DNA of 36,848 bases from Patescibacteria group bacterium. GTDB taxonomy: Bacteria > Patescibacteriota > Minisyncoccia > Phycocordibacterales > UBA9973. The notes under the pieces were generated by a model. The model had not been told where the DNA came from, did no database searches, and saw only the letters and a program-made list of their open reading frames with translations. Where the stretch lies: the NCBI GenBank assembly GCA_018816985.1, contig JAHIVA010000018.1, positions 1 through 36,848 of the forward strand. The letters are read 5' to 3'. The translations under genes were made by a program, and so were the position numbers. Positions 26,223-35,878 of the stretch are shown here, piece after piece. Numbering within the stretch: position 1 is the stretch's first letter; each line of letters begins with the position of its first letter.

Positions 26223-26486
26223 ATGTATACAAGTAAACAAAAATTAATACGCAGGCTTAAAATTATTGAAGGACAAGTGCGTGGTCTTCAAAATATGATT
26301 AATAATGAGACTTATTGTATTGATGTTATTACTCAAACATCGGCTGTTAAACAAGGTCTATCAAATATTGAAGATCTTCTTATGGAGGGTCACCTAGGTC
26401 ATTGTTTAGTAAATCAAATCAAGAAAGGTCAGACCGACAAAGCAACTGAAGAGATGTTAAAAGTCTATAAGCTTAAGAGAAAATAA
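26223..26486 (+). CDS. csoR: CsoR-family copper-sensing repressor
   Basis: RLKIIEGQVRGLQNMI, YCIDVITQTSAVKQGL, GHLGHC: Cys-His-Cys Cu(I) ligand pattern. Confidence 0.93.
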   Translation: MYTSKQKLIRRLKIIEGQVRGLQNMINNETYCIDVITQTSAVKQGLSNIEDLLMEGHLGHCLVNQIKKGQTDKATEEMLKVYKLKRK

Positions 26487-26487
26487 A

Positions 26488-28779
26488 ATGAAAAAAGAAA
26501 TATATAGAATAAAAGGAATGCACTGTGCATCATGTGCCAGTATTATAGAAAAAACTATTAAGAAAATTAATGGGGTAGAAGATGTTTCAGTTAATAGTGG
26601 AATGGAAAATGTAAAAGTTTCTTTCGATGACAGCCAGACTAATTTTAATCAATTTAATAAAAAACTAGAACCACTCGGATACTCTTTAATTGTTTCTGCT
26701 GTGGGATCTACGGGGATGAGTGAAAATGAAAATGAAATACATCTAGAATTTGATCAATTAAAAAATGAGAAGTTTGTAGAACTTAAAGAAATGCACAATA
26801 AACTTTTGTCACTTATTCCAATTGTAATTATAAGTATTTTTGTCATGATTTGGGATATCTTTGCTCAATTTAAATTAGTTCTGGAGATGTCTTTTTTTTG
26901 GAGTGAATTTTTTCATCATCTGTTACCTTTATTTGCTACATATACACTTTTTATAGTAGGTAAACCATATTTGTTTGGTTTATATCGTTTTTTTCGTTAC
27001 AGCAAAGCAAATATGGACACTTTAATTGGTCTTGGGACGAGTGTGGCATTTCTTTATAGTTTTTTTATTAGTGCTTTTGGGGAAAGCTTGAAAAATTTTA
27101 TAAATGTTAATCAAAATTATTATGATGTAGTTATTGTAGTTATTGTATTTATTACACTTGGTAAATATCTTGAAATGCGGTCCAAGTTAAAAACTGGCGA
27201 TGCGATTGAGAAACTTTTAAATCTACAAGCTAAGACTGCTTTGGTTGTTCGTGGAGAAAAAGAAATAGAAATATCAGTCAATGACGTAAAACATAATGAT
27301 TTAATTATTGTAAAGCCGGGGGCAAAGATTCCGGTTGATGGAATAATAATTGAAGGTTCTTCTTATATTGACGAATCCATGGTGACAGGTGAGCCAATGC
27401 CTATAAGTAAAAAAATAGATGACGCGGTAGTTGCCGGTACAATTAATACTACTGGGTTTTTTACATTTAAAGCTACAAAGGTTGGTTCTGAAACATTATT
27501 GGCTCACATTATAAAAATGGTAGAAGAAGCACAGGGAAGTAAAGCGCCTATTCAAGCTTTGGCTGATAAAATTTCAAGTGTTTTTGTTCCTATTGTTTTA
27601 ATTATAGCATTTATTACATTTGCGTTATGGCTTATTGTTGGTACACAATATTTAGGTTTTTCTCAGGCCCTTTCTTTTGGTTTAGTTTCTTTTGTTGGGA
27701 TTCTTGTTATTGCTTGTCCTTGTGCCCTTGGGCTTGCGACACCTACAGCTATTATTGTAGGTGTAGGTAAGGGGGCAAAAGAGGGTATTTTAATTAAAGA
27801 TGCGGCAACCCTTCAAAAGTTGCATAAAATAAATATAGTGGTAATTGACAAAACTGGGACAATCACTATTGGTAAACCGACGCTTGTTGATATTCAAAAT
27901 TTTTCAAATCTTAAAGAAAAAGAAATGATATCAATCCTTGCATCATTGGAGAAAAAATCAGAACATCCGATTGCACATGCGATTATCAATTATGCTGAGG
28001 AGAAAAACATAAATATCACGGAGGTGTCTAATTTTGAGGGTATTCAAGGAAAAGGGTTAAGAGGGTCAATCAATAATATAGAGTATTTTGTTGGGAACGT
28101 AAAACTCATACGAGACCTTAATGTGTCTTTTGATATTTCAAAAATTGATGAATTTACAAAACAAGGGAAAACTCCAGTTATTCTTGCGACGGTTGAGGCT
28201 GTTCTGGGTTTTGTAATGGTAGCAGATGAAATAAAAGCTGAGTCGAAACAAGCTGTTGTAAATATTCATAAACTTGGAATAAAAGTAGTTATGATGACCG
28301 GGGATGATGAAAAGACAGCTAAGTATATGGCCTCAATTATTGGAATTGACGAAGTAATGGCAAATGTTTTGCCAGAAGATAAATTATTAAAAATAAAAGA
28401 ATTACAAGGGAAAGGGTACACCGTTGCTATGGCAGGTGATGGGGTAAATGATGCTCCAGCCTTAGCGCAAGCTGATGTTGGTATTGCCATGGGGACGGGG
28501 ACGGATGTGGCCATAGAGAGTGCTGGGATAACGCTTCTTTATGGGGATATCTCAAAACTTGTGAAAGCAATTAAGCTTTCAAAGATTACTATGCGAGGAA
28601 TAAAGCAAAATCTTTTTTGGGCATTTATATATAATATAGTAGGCATACCGCTTGCTGCTGGATTATTTTATCCAATTTTCGGGTGGCTTCTTTCGCCAGT
28701 ATTTGCGGGTGTGGCTATGGCCCTTTCAAGCGTATCGGTGGTAGGAAATTCATTACGCATTAAAAGTAAAAAATTATAG
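26488..28779 (+). CDS. copA: Copper-translocating P1B-type ATPase
   Basis: HMA GMHCASC, CPC motif VIACPCALGLATPTA, DKTGTITIGKP, SEHPIAHAI, MAGDGVNDAPAL. Confidence 0.95.
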   Translation: MKKEIYRIKGMHCASCASIIEKTIKKINGVEDVSVNSGMENVKVSFDDSQTNFNQFNKKLEPLGYSLIVSAVGSTGMSENENEIHLEFDQLKNEKFVELKEMHNKLLSLIPIVIISIFVMIWDIFAQFKLVLEMSFFWSEFFHHLLPLFATYTLFIVGKPYLFGLYRFFRYSKANMDTLIGLGTSVAFLYSFFISAFGESLKNFINVNQNYYDVVIVVIVFITLGKYLEMRSKLKTGDAIEKLLNLQAKTALVVRGEKEIEISVNDVKHNDLIIVKPGAKIPVDGIIIEGSSYIDESMVTGEPMPISKKIDDAVVAGTINTTGFFTFKATKVGSETLLAHIIKMVEEAQGSKAPIQALADKISSVFVPIVLIIAFITFALWLIVGTQYLGFSQALSFGLVSFVGILVIACPCALGLATPTAIIVGVGKGAKEGILIKDAATLQKLHKINIVVIDKTGTITIGKPTLVDIQNFSNLKEKEMISILASLEKKSEHPIAHAIINYAEEKNINITEVSNFEGIQGKGLRGSINNIEYFVGNVKLIRDLNVSFDISKIDEFTKQGKTPVILATVEAVLGFVMVADEIKAESKQAVVNIHKLGIKVVMMTGDDEKTAKYMASIIGIDEVMANVLPEDKLLKIKELQGKGYTVAMAGDGVNDAPALAQADVGIAMGTGTDVAIESAGITLLYGDISKLVKAIKLSKITMRGIKQNLFWAFIYNIVGIPLAAGLFYPIFGWLLSPVFAGVAMALSSVSVVGNSLRIKSKKL

Positions 28780-28792
28780 AATATAAAATCAT

Positions 28793-29803
28793 ATGAAAAA
28801 ACACACATTTTATGTTACTGGCACACATTGTGCATCATGTAAAATCTTAATAGAGGATATCTTGAAAGAACAGGATTTTATAAAAAATGTGCGAGTTGAT
28901 TTAAAAAAAGAAATTGTAGAAATAGAAACTGATAGCGGGCAGAGCGCAGAAGAGCTGGTAGCTATACTTACAAACAAAACAAAATTAAATGGCTATATTT
29001 TTTCTCTTAAAAAAGAAATTGTCGAGGAAAAATCTGATGATGTTATTTGGAAAGCTATACCTATTGGACTTATTTTTTCATTCTTTTTTTTCTTATTGCA
29101 AAAGTCGGGTATTTTTAATCTTAGCTTTGGGAGCGAAACGACACCGGTAACCGGTTTTATCATTGGAATTATTGCTTCATTTTCTTCCTGTCTTGCTATT
29201 GTTGGAGGATTGGTTTTGTCGCTTTCTGCTACCGTAGCGGAAGAAGAAAATAGTCAAGCAAAAAAACCTCTTATTTTATTCCATGCAGGTAGATTGTTCG
29301 GTTTTGCTCTTTTGGGTGGTATCCTTGGGCTTATTGGAGAGGTGATAGGCGTGAGTTTTATTTTTTCTGCCATACTGGGGCTTCTTGCTTCAATTGTAAT
29401 GGTTTTGTTGGGTATAAATTTGCTTGGTATTTTCAAAAAAAGTACCATAACTCTTCCAAGTAATATATTTTCTTTTTTTAGGAAAGTGGAACATACTACC
29501 TTGGCACCCATTGTAGTTGGGATAGGGACATTTTTTCTACCTTGTGGTTTTACTCAGGCAATGCAAATTTCAGCACTTTCTAGTGGGTCGTTTATATCTG
29601 GGTTTCTCATTATGTTTTCATTTGCGTTGGGCACATTGCCGGTTTTAGCTCTTCTTTCTTTTAGTTCAGTATCATTTGCTCATTCCCAATATGCTCCACT
29701 TTTTTTTAAATCTGCTGGAGTTGTTGTGATTATACTTGCTTTGTTTAATTTGATTAATGGCTTGGCGGCGATAGGAATTATTTCGCCCATATTTAATTTC
29801 TAG
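28793..29803 (+). CDS. HMA domain + TauE/SafE (DsbD-like) transmembrane protein
   Basis: GTHCASCKILIEDIL HMA motif; then FSSCLAIVGGLVLSLSATVAEE, LFHAGRLFGFALLGGILG, LPCGFTQAMQISALSSGSFISG. Confidence 0.87.
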   Translation: MKKHTFYVTGTHCASCKILIEDILKEQDFIKNVRVDLKKEIVEIETDSGQSAEELVAILTNKTKLNGYIFSLKKEIVEEKSDDVIWKAIPIGLIFSFFFFLLQKSGIFNLSFGSETTPVTGFIIGIIASFSSCLAIVGGLVLSLSATVAEEENSQAKKPLILFHAGRLFGFALLGGILGLIGEVIGVSFIFSAILGLLASIVMVLLGINLLGIFKKSTITLPSNIFSFFRKVEHTTLAPIVVGIGTFFLPCGFTQAMQISALSSGSFISGFLIMFSFALGTLPVLALLSFSSVSFAHSQYAPLFFKSAGVVVIILALFNLINGLAAIGIISPIFNF

Positions 29804-29848
29804 ATTAATTATTTTTTAATATTATAAATATAATTAAATTTTAAGATT

Positions 29849-30232
29849 ATGAAAATATTTCTTTCAACATTAATGGTCTTAGCATTCATAGGAGCAGTTT
29901 TTATGATGACGAGAGGAGAAAGTTCTGCCCCGGTAGCGGATGGAAATAATGTTTCTTTTGAGGGCGAAAAACAAATTGTGGACCTTACGGCTAGGGGAGG
30001 ATATTCTCCAGAAAAAAGTATTGCCAAGGCAGGGATTCCAACAATTTTACGATTTACAACCAATGGGTTGTTTGACTGTTCTTCTTTTGTTCGGATTCCA
30101 GCAATGAGTGTAAGTAAAAGCCTAGTTTCATCGGGGACGACAGATATTGATTTGGGAATTCCGGAAGTGGGGATATTGCGAGGTAGTTGCGGAATGGGAA
30201 TGTATCCATTTGAAATTAATTTTCAGAATTAA
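29849..30232 (+). CDS. Cupredoxin-like periplasmic/extracellular protein
   Basis: Signal/TM plus QIVDLTARGGYSPEKSIAKAGIPTILRFTTNGLFDCSSFVRIPAM...GILRGSCGMGMYPFEINF; plastocyanin-like Cys/Met C-terminus. Confidence 0.8.
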   Translation: MKIFLSTLMVLAFIGAVFMMTRGESSAPVADGNNVSFEGEKQIVDLTARGGYSPEKSIAKAGIPTILRFTTNGLFDCSSFVRIPAMSVSKSLVSSGTTDIDLGIPEVGILRGSCGMGMYPFEINFQN

Positions 30233-30276
30233 ATTTTTGTGATATAATTTATCTTATGCAATTTATTACAATTTCA

Positions 30277-31851
30277 ATGAAGGTAAAAACATTCTTTACA
30301 AAAAAGAAGATTATTTGGACGGTAGTTATTCTTTTTTTATTATTTTTGGGTTTTCTTATTTTTAATAAAAAAACCGATACTAGTGGCATCCAAACTGGAA
30401 TAGTGGAACAGCAAGATATCCAAAAAACAGTTTTAGCTACCGGACAAGTTGTTAGTTCTACCGATTTGGATTTGAGTTTGCAATCAAGTGGTATTGTTAA
30501 AAAAGTTTTAGTTAAAGAAGGGGACGTAGTTTCTGCAGGTCAGATTTTAGTTGTTTTGGATCAGAGTATTGCTTTGGCTAATTTGGAGTCTGCTCAGGGT
30601 TCTTTTTCTCAAGCGCAAGCGAATTATAATAAGATTTCGGCAGCCGCGACAACACAAGATATTATGGTTAGCCAATCAGCTGTTGATGCCGCTTCCACTA
30701 CTTTGCAAAATGCCAAACAAAATCTAGTGCGTGACCTTTCTATTTCTTATGGTAATGTGAATTCCTCTGTTCTTTCGAACACTAACAATTTATTTTTAAG
30801 TCCGCAATCAAGCAATCCACAATTTAATTTAACTGGTACTTTCCAAACTAATCCGCAACTTGTTTATGATGTAAATAGTGGGCGTGTTGGTGTAAATTCT
30901 GTTCTTGAAAAATGGCGGAAAGAAATTGAAGCTATGACCTTAGGGGAGATTGGTGTTGATCAAGTTGTCCTGAATTCATTGTCATACACTACAACTGTAA
31001 AAAATCATTTGTCTGAGTTATTAAATTTACTTACTTCCCATACTTTGTTATCTACTGCTAGCGCAACATCTTTAACCACTGCTCAAACATCAATTACTGC
31101 GACAAAAACTATTGTTGATTCTGCCTATACCATTATTACCAACGACAATCAAGCCGTTAAAAGCGCGGAATCTTCCTTAGATCAGGCTCAAGCATCTTTG
31201 ATTTTAAAAAAAGCTCCAGCTCGTCCTGAAGATATAGATATTGCTAAAGCTCAAGTCTTGTCAGCCGAGGGGGCGTTGCATTCTGCGCAGGCAGCTCTAA
31301 ACAATACAGTTTTACGAGCTCCGGCTAATGGAACAATTACTCAAATAGATACAAAGATTGGAGAATTGGTGCAGGCTACTAAAGAAGTAATAAAATTATT
31401 GAATGTCGGGGAATTGCATACTGAAGCTTTGGTTAGCGAAGCCGATATTGCTTCGGTATCTGTGGGTCAATTAATTGATAATACTTTTGATGCGCTTGGT
31501 CCAGATAAACATTTTACGACGGTAGTTCTTACGGTGAATCCCGCTTCTACTGTCATTTCTGGTGTAGTTAATTACAAAGTAACTGGTAGTTTGGAAAAAA
31601 TTCCCGAAATTAAACCAGGAATGACTGCGAATATGACTATTAACGTTGCTGAGAAAAAGAATGTTCTGGTTATTCCATCAAGTGCCATCATAAACAGAAA
31701 CGGTAGCCATTATGTAAGAGTAGTTAATAATCCAGAAGAGAAAACTTACAATGAAGTGGAAGTAGAAACAGGACTTTTGGCGGATGGTGGTTTGGTAGAA
31801 ATCACCTCAGGACTAAGTGCGGGAGAGGAGATAGTGACTTTTCTAAAATAA
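30277..31851 (+). CDS. MacA/HlyD-family membrane fusion protein
   Basis: VVSSTDLDLSLQSSGIVKKVLVKEGDVVSAGQILVVLDQ...LRAPANGTITQIDTKIGELV; precedes MacB-like genes; Met at 30277 or 30256. Confidence 0.88.
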   Translation: MKVKTFFTKKKIIWTVVILFLLFLGFLIFNKKTDTSGIQTGIVEQQDIQKTVLATGQVVSSTDLDLSLQSSGIVKKVLVKEGDVVSAGQILVVLDQSIALANLESAQGSFSQAQANYNKISAAATTQDIMVSQSAVDAASTTLQNAKQNLVRDLSISYGNVNSSVLSNTNNLFLSPQSSNPQFNLTGTFQTNPQLVYDVNSGRVGVNSVLEKWRKEIEAMTLGEIGVDQVVLNSLSYTTTVKNHLSELLNLLTSHTLLSTASATSLTTAQTSITATKTIVDSAYTIITNDNQAVKSAESSLDQAQASLILKKAPARPEDIDIAKAQVLSAEGALHSAQAALNNTVLRAPANGTITQIDTKIGELVQATKEVIKLLNVGELHTEALVSEADIASVSVGQLIDNTFDALGPDKHFTTVVLTVNPASTVISGVVNYKVTGSLEKIPEIKPGMTANMTINVAEKKNVLVIPSSAIINRNGSHYVRVVNNPEEKTYNEVEVETGLLADGGLVEITSGLSAGEEIVTFLK

Positions 31852-31872
31852 CTTATAAAATTAGTTGTATCT

Positions 31873-32589
31873 GTGCCAATAATAAAAATAGAAAATTTAA
31901 AAAAAGATTATGAGAACGAAGGGGTAATTACCAATGTTCTCCAAGGCGTGGATTTTAGCATGGAACCAGGTGAATTTGTGGCTATTATGGGGCCTTCTGG
32001 GTCTGGCAAATCAACCTTAATGCATATTTTAAGTTTTTTAGATAAACTGTCTTCTGGGCTATATGAATTTGAAGGGCAAGATACAAAAGATTTTGATAAA
32101 AATTATTTAGCGAAACTTAGGAACGAGCGTGTTGGTTTTGTTTTTCAATCATTTAATCTTTTGGCGCGTACCACTGTCCTAGATAATGTAAAATTGCCAC
32201 TGATTTATAGTAATAAAAAAGATCATGACAGCTTGGCCAAAAAAGCTTTGGCTGACGTAGGTCTCTCTCATCGTCTTGATTTTTTTACCAATCAAATTTC
32301 TGGAGGGGAAAAACAACGTGTGGCTATAGCGAGGGCTTTAGTTTGCGATCCGGCCATAATTTTTGCCGATGAGCCGACCGGGAACTTGGATTCCAAATCT
32401 GGAAATGCCGTTTTGGAAATTTTACAAAAGTTGAATGACCGAGGGCATACTATTATTTTAGTAACCCACGAGATGGATACTGCTAATCATGCTAAAAGAA
32501 TAATTTATATTAAAGATGGCATGATTGTTGGAGATGAAAAAGTTTCAAAACGGACTATGGCTAAGTCAGACGGAATATTAAAAAAGTAG
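31873..32589 (+). CDS. MacB-type ABC transporter ATPase
   Basis: GPSGSGKST, ISGGEKQRVAIARAL, IIFADEPTGNLDSKSG; GTG start. Confidence 0.93.
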   Translation: MPIIKIENLKKDYENEGVITNVLQGVDFSMEPGEFVAIMGPSGSGKSTLMHILSFLDKLSSGLYEFEGQDTKDFDKNYLAKLRNERVGFVFQSFNLLARTTVLDNVKLPLIYSNKKDHDSLAKKALADVGLSHRLDFFTNQISGGEKQRVAIARALVCDPAIIFADEPTGNLDSKSGNAVLEILQKLNDRGHTIILVTHEMDTANHAKRIIYIKDGMIVGDEKVSKRTMAKSDGILKK

Positions 32590-32590
32590 A

Positions 32591-33862
32591 ATGAATTTTT
32601 TTTCAACAGTAAAAATGACTATTCGTAGTTTGCTTTCTAGAAAAGGAAGATCTTTTCTTACTATGCTTGGAATTGTGATTGGGGTAGCGGGGGTAATAAT
32701 AATAATATCTCTTGGTGCAGGAGCTCAATCTTTAGTTTTAGGTCAAGTCAATAAACTTGGTTCCAATCTTCTTTCTGTTCAGCCTGGTAAAAGTGACCCC
32801 CAGGGTCCACCGGCACAAGTTTATGGTGTTGTTGTTACTAGTTTGGTTGAATCTGATGCTGAAGCCTTACGTTCTTCATCTCAAGTTCCACATGCAATCG
32901 GGGTTAATGCTTTGGTTCGTGGAATTGGTACCGTGATTTGGCAAAATAAAAGTACAGATACAAATTTTATTGGTACGGATTTTGGGTATGCAAAGGTAGT
33001 TAACTTTACAATGAGTTCTGGGGAATTTATTAATGAGACAGCAAACAAGGGAGGAGCGAAGGTGGCTGTTTTGGGCTCTAAGGTTGCTGAAGCTTTATTT
33101 TCTGGAACTGGAGTGGATCCTATTGGACAAGTTATTAAGATTAGAAATAATACCCAAGGGGATGTAGGAGGAGTGCCTTTGCGTGTAGTAGGGGTTATAG
33201 AAAAAAGAGGTAGCGCTTTTTTTCAGGATCAAGATGATCAAATATTTATACCACTTTCCATTGCTCAAGGTCAGCTTTTAGGTGTTCATTATTTACAAAT
33301 GATAAGTATAAAAGTAGATGCATCTGAAAATGTAAAGCAAACTATTAATAATATAACCACTGTCTTAAAACAAAAGCACCACATACTAACAGATGATGAT
33401 ATTGATTTTACCATTAGAGATGTAGCTGCGGCTGCGGATATTTTAAAAACTATTACTGGCGCGCTTAGTTTATTTTTGACTTCTATGGCAGCTATAGCAT
33501 TAGTGGTTGGTGGTGTTGGTATTTTAAATATTATGTTAGCCACCGTAGCGGAGAGAACTCGGGAAATTGGATTACGTAAAGCTGTTGGCGCGACTAATGG
33601 TATGATTATGAGACAATTTTTATTAGAGGCTGGGACTTTGACATTTATTGGAGGCGCATTAGGAATTATTGTTGGTATTATCCTATCATATTTAATGGCG
33701 ATTTTGATGAATTATTTAGATTTTGATTGGGATTTTGTTATTTCACCTGCCTCTATACTTGTGGCTGTTGGAGTATCAATATTGACCGGAGTAATTTTTG
33801 GACTTTATCCATCATTTAAAGCTTCCAGATTGAATCCGATTGATGCTTTAAGATATGAATAG
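32591..33862 (+). CDS. MacB/FtsX-type ABC transporter permease
   Basis: SLLSRKGRSFLTMLGIVIGVAGVIIIISLGAGAQ...ERTREIGLRKAVGATNGMIMRQFLLEA. Confidence 0.92.
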   Translation: MNFFSTVKMTIRSLLSRKGRSFLTMLGIVIGVAGVIIIISLGAGAQSLVLGQVNKLGSNLLSVQPGKSDPQGPPAQVYGVVVTSLVESDAEALRSSSQVPHAIGVNALVRGIGTVIWQNKSTDTNFIGTDFGYAKVVNFTMSSGEFINETANKGGAKVAVLGSKVAEALFSGTGVDPIGQVIKIRNNTQGDVGGVPLRVVGVIEKRGSAFFQDQDDQIFIPLSIAQGQLLGVHYLQMISIKVDASENVKQTINNITTVLKQKHHILTDDDIDFTIRDVAAAADILKTITGALSLFLTSMAAIALVVGGVGILNIMLATVAERTREIGLRKAVGATNGMIMRQFLLEAGTLTFIGGALGIIVGIILSYLMAILMNYLDFDWDFVISPASILVAVGVSILTGVIFGLYPSFKASRLNPIDALRYE

Positions 33863-33865
33863 TAT

Positions 33866-35110
33866 ATGATAAAAGCATTTAAACAATCTATTAAAGCTTT
33901 AAGGGCCAATAAAGGGAGGACTATTTTAACGATGCTTGGTATTATCATTGGTATTGGTACGGTTATTTTAGTTCTTTCCGCTGGAGCTGGTTTTCGTTCT
34001 CTCATTGACGCTGAGGTTGCTAATCTTGGAAGTAATACTTTATTTGTGCAAACACATGTTCCTTCCGCTACAAAGAATCGAGGGGCTATGTCAGATGGTC
34101 CTGGGGGAGCTCTGGTGGGAGTTATTATTAGTAGTTTTAAACAACGAGATTTAAATGATATAAATAAATTACAAAATGTTGCCGGAAGTTATGGCATTAT
34201 CACTGGTCAAGCGGTGGCAGTTTATCGGAATAGTAAAAAAAGTGCGATTTATTATGGATCTGGAGCTGAAAGATTTGATATTGATAAAACTACTTTGTCT
34301 TCTGGTAGGTTTTTTACCAAAGCTGAGGATAGTAGCGGAGCACAAGTAGCTATTTTAGGTGCCACCATTGCCAAGGATCTTTTTGGTCAAGATGATCCAA
34401 TTGGAAAATTATTTAGGCTTGGTACTTTGAATTTCCAAGTGATTGGTGTTTACACTCCGCAGGGTGCACTTTCTGATAGTGATGGGATTGTTTTTATACC
34501 CCTTAATACTGCTCAAAAGAAAATGCTCGGTATAGATTATATTACGATTGGTATCGTGGCCTTAAATGATATAAATGAGGCAGATGCTACTGCTGAACAA
34601 ATAAAAATTATTATGCGAAATAACCACCATATAACTGATTCAAATAAAGAAGATTTTATTGTTCAAACGCAGGCAGAGGCACTGGATATTTTCAATACTA
34701 TTTTTAGTGGTATCACTTATTTACTTATTGCTATTGCTGCTATTTCACTTTTAGTAGGAGGGGTGGGAATTATGAATATTATGTATGTTGTGGTAACAGA
34801 ACGAACAGCTGAAATTGGATTGAAGAAAGCTCTGGGGGCAAAGGAGTCGGACATCTTAAATGAATTCCTTATTGAGGCTATTCTTGTTACCCTTTTTGGA
34901 GGAATTCTTGGAATAGGTCTCGGAGCGTTTTTAGGCTTTGTTGTTTCACTTATTGCAGAAAGTGCGAATATGGCGTGGACTTTTTCTGTACCAATATATG
35001 CGATTGTTCTTGGATTTGGTGTTTCCGCAATCATTGGAATATTTTTCGGAGTTTTCCCAGCTCAATCAGCCGCTAAAATGGATCCGATTGAAGCTTTGAG
35101 ATATGAGTAA
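33866..35110 (+). CDS. MacB/FtsX-type ABC transporter permease (paralogue)
   Basis: KGRTILTMLGIIIGIGTVILVLSAGAGF...ERTAEIGLKKALGAKESDILNEFLIEA; tandem with the preceding gene. Confidence 0.92.
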   Translation: MIKAFKQSIKALRANKGRTILTMLGIIIGIGTVILVLSAGAGFRSLIDAEVANLGSNTLFVQTHVPSATKNRGAMSDGPGGALVGVIISSFKQRDLNDINKLQNVAGSYGIITGQAVAVYRNSKKSAIYYGSGAERFDIDKTTLSSGRFFTKAEDSSGAQVAILGATIAKDLFGQDDPIGKLFRLGTLNFQVIGVYTPQGALSDSDGIVFIPLNTAQKKMLGIDYITIGIVALNDINEADATAEQIKIIMRNNHHITDSNKEDFIVQTQAEALDIFNTIFSGITYLLIAIAAISLLVGGVGIMNIMYVVVTERTAEIGLKKALGAKESDILNEFLIEAILVTLFGGILGIGLGAFLGFVVSLIAESANMAWTFSVPIYAIVLGFGVSAIIGIFFGVFPAQSAAKMDPIEALRYE

Positions 35111-35169
35111 AAAGTTCAAAAAATAACAGTTGTTTTAATAAATGGAAAAAACTGTTAAAATAATTAAGT

Positions 35170-35868
35170 ATGAATAAAATATTACTGGAAGTTAAAAATT
35201 TAAATGTTGTTTTAGATAATGAAAGAATTATAGAAAATTTATCTTTTCAAGCGGTAGAAGGAGAAATTTTGACTATCTTAGGCCCTAATGGAGCAGGGAA
35301 AAGTGTACTATTAAGGACACTTTTGGGATTTTTACCATATGAAGGAAGTATTGTTTGGAATCAGAAATTGAAAGTTGGTTATTTGCCACAAGGACTCAAT
35401 CAACTGAAAGTGAAGGATTTGCCACTGACGGTTTGGGATTTTTTTGTTTTAAAAAATCCAATACCTAAAAAAGATGAAATAATTCAATTTTTAAATTTAG
35501 TTGGATTGGAAAAAGAGATTTTGTATAAAGTAGCAGGGCATTTATCGGGTGGACAATTTCAAAGAATGTTGGTCGCCTGGGTGTTAATTTCTCACCCCCA
35601 TATTTTATTTTTTGATGAACCGACAACCGGGATAGATATTGGGGGAGGAGAAACTATTTATTCTCTTTTACACACAATTTCTAAAAAAGAAAATCTGACA
35701 TTATTTTTAGTAACCCATGATTTAAATATTGTCTATAAATACTCGAACAATGTTTTGTGTCTGAACCGTAAAGGACACAGTTGTTTAGGGTCACCAAAAG
35801 AAATTCTAAGTCCTGAAAATTTAGAACAACTTTTTGGTACTGAAATTAAATTTTATGAGCATCATTAA
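35170..35868 (+). CDS. Metal (Zn/Mn) ABC transporter ATPase
   Basis: GPNGAGKSVLLRTLLG, LSGGQFQRMLVAWVL, ILFFDEPTTGIDIGGGETIYSLLHTI; paired with ABC-3 permease. Confidence 0.88.
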   Translation: MNKILLEVKNLNVVLDNERIIENLSFQAVEGEILTILGPNGAGKSVLLRTLLGFLPYEGSIVWNQKLKVGYLPQGLNQLKVKDLPLTVWDFFVLKNPIPKKDEIIQFLNLVGLEKEILYKVAGHLSGGQFQRMLVAWVLISHPHILFFDEPTTGIDIGGGETIYSLLHTISKKENLTLFLVTHDLNIVYKYSNNVLCLNRKGHSCLGSPKEILSPENLEQLFGTEIKFYEHH

Positions 35869-35878
35869 GATATAATTT

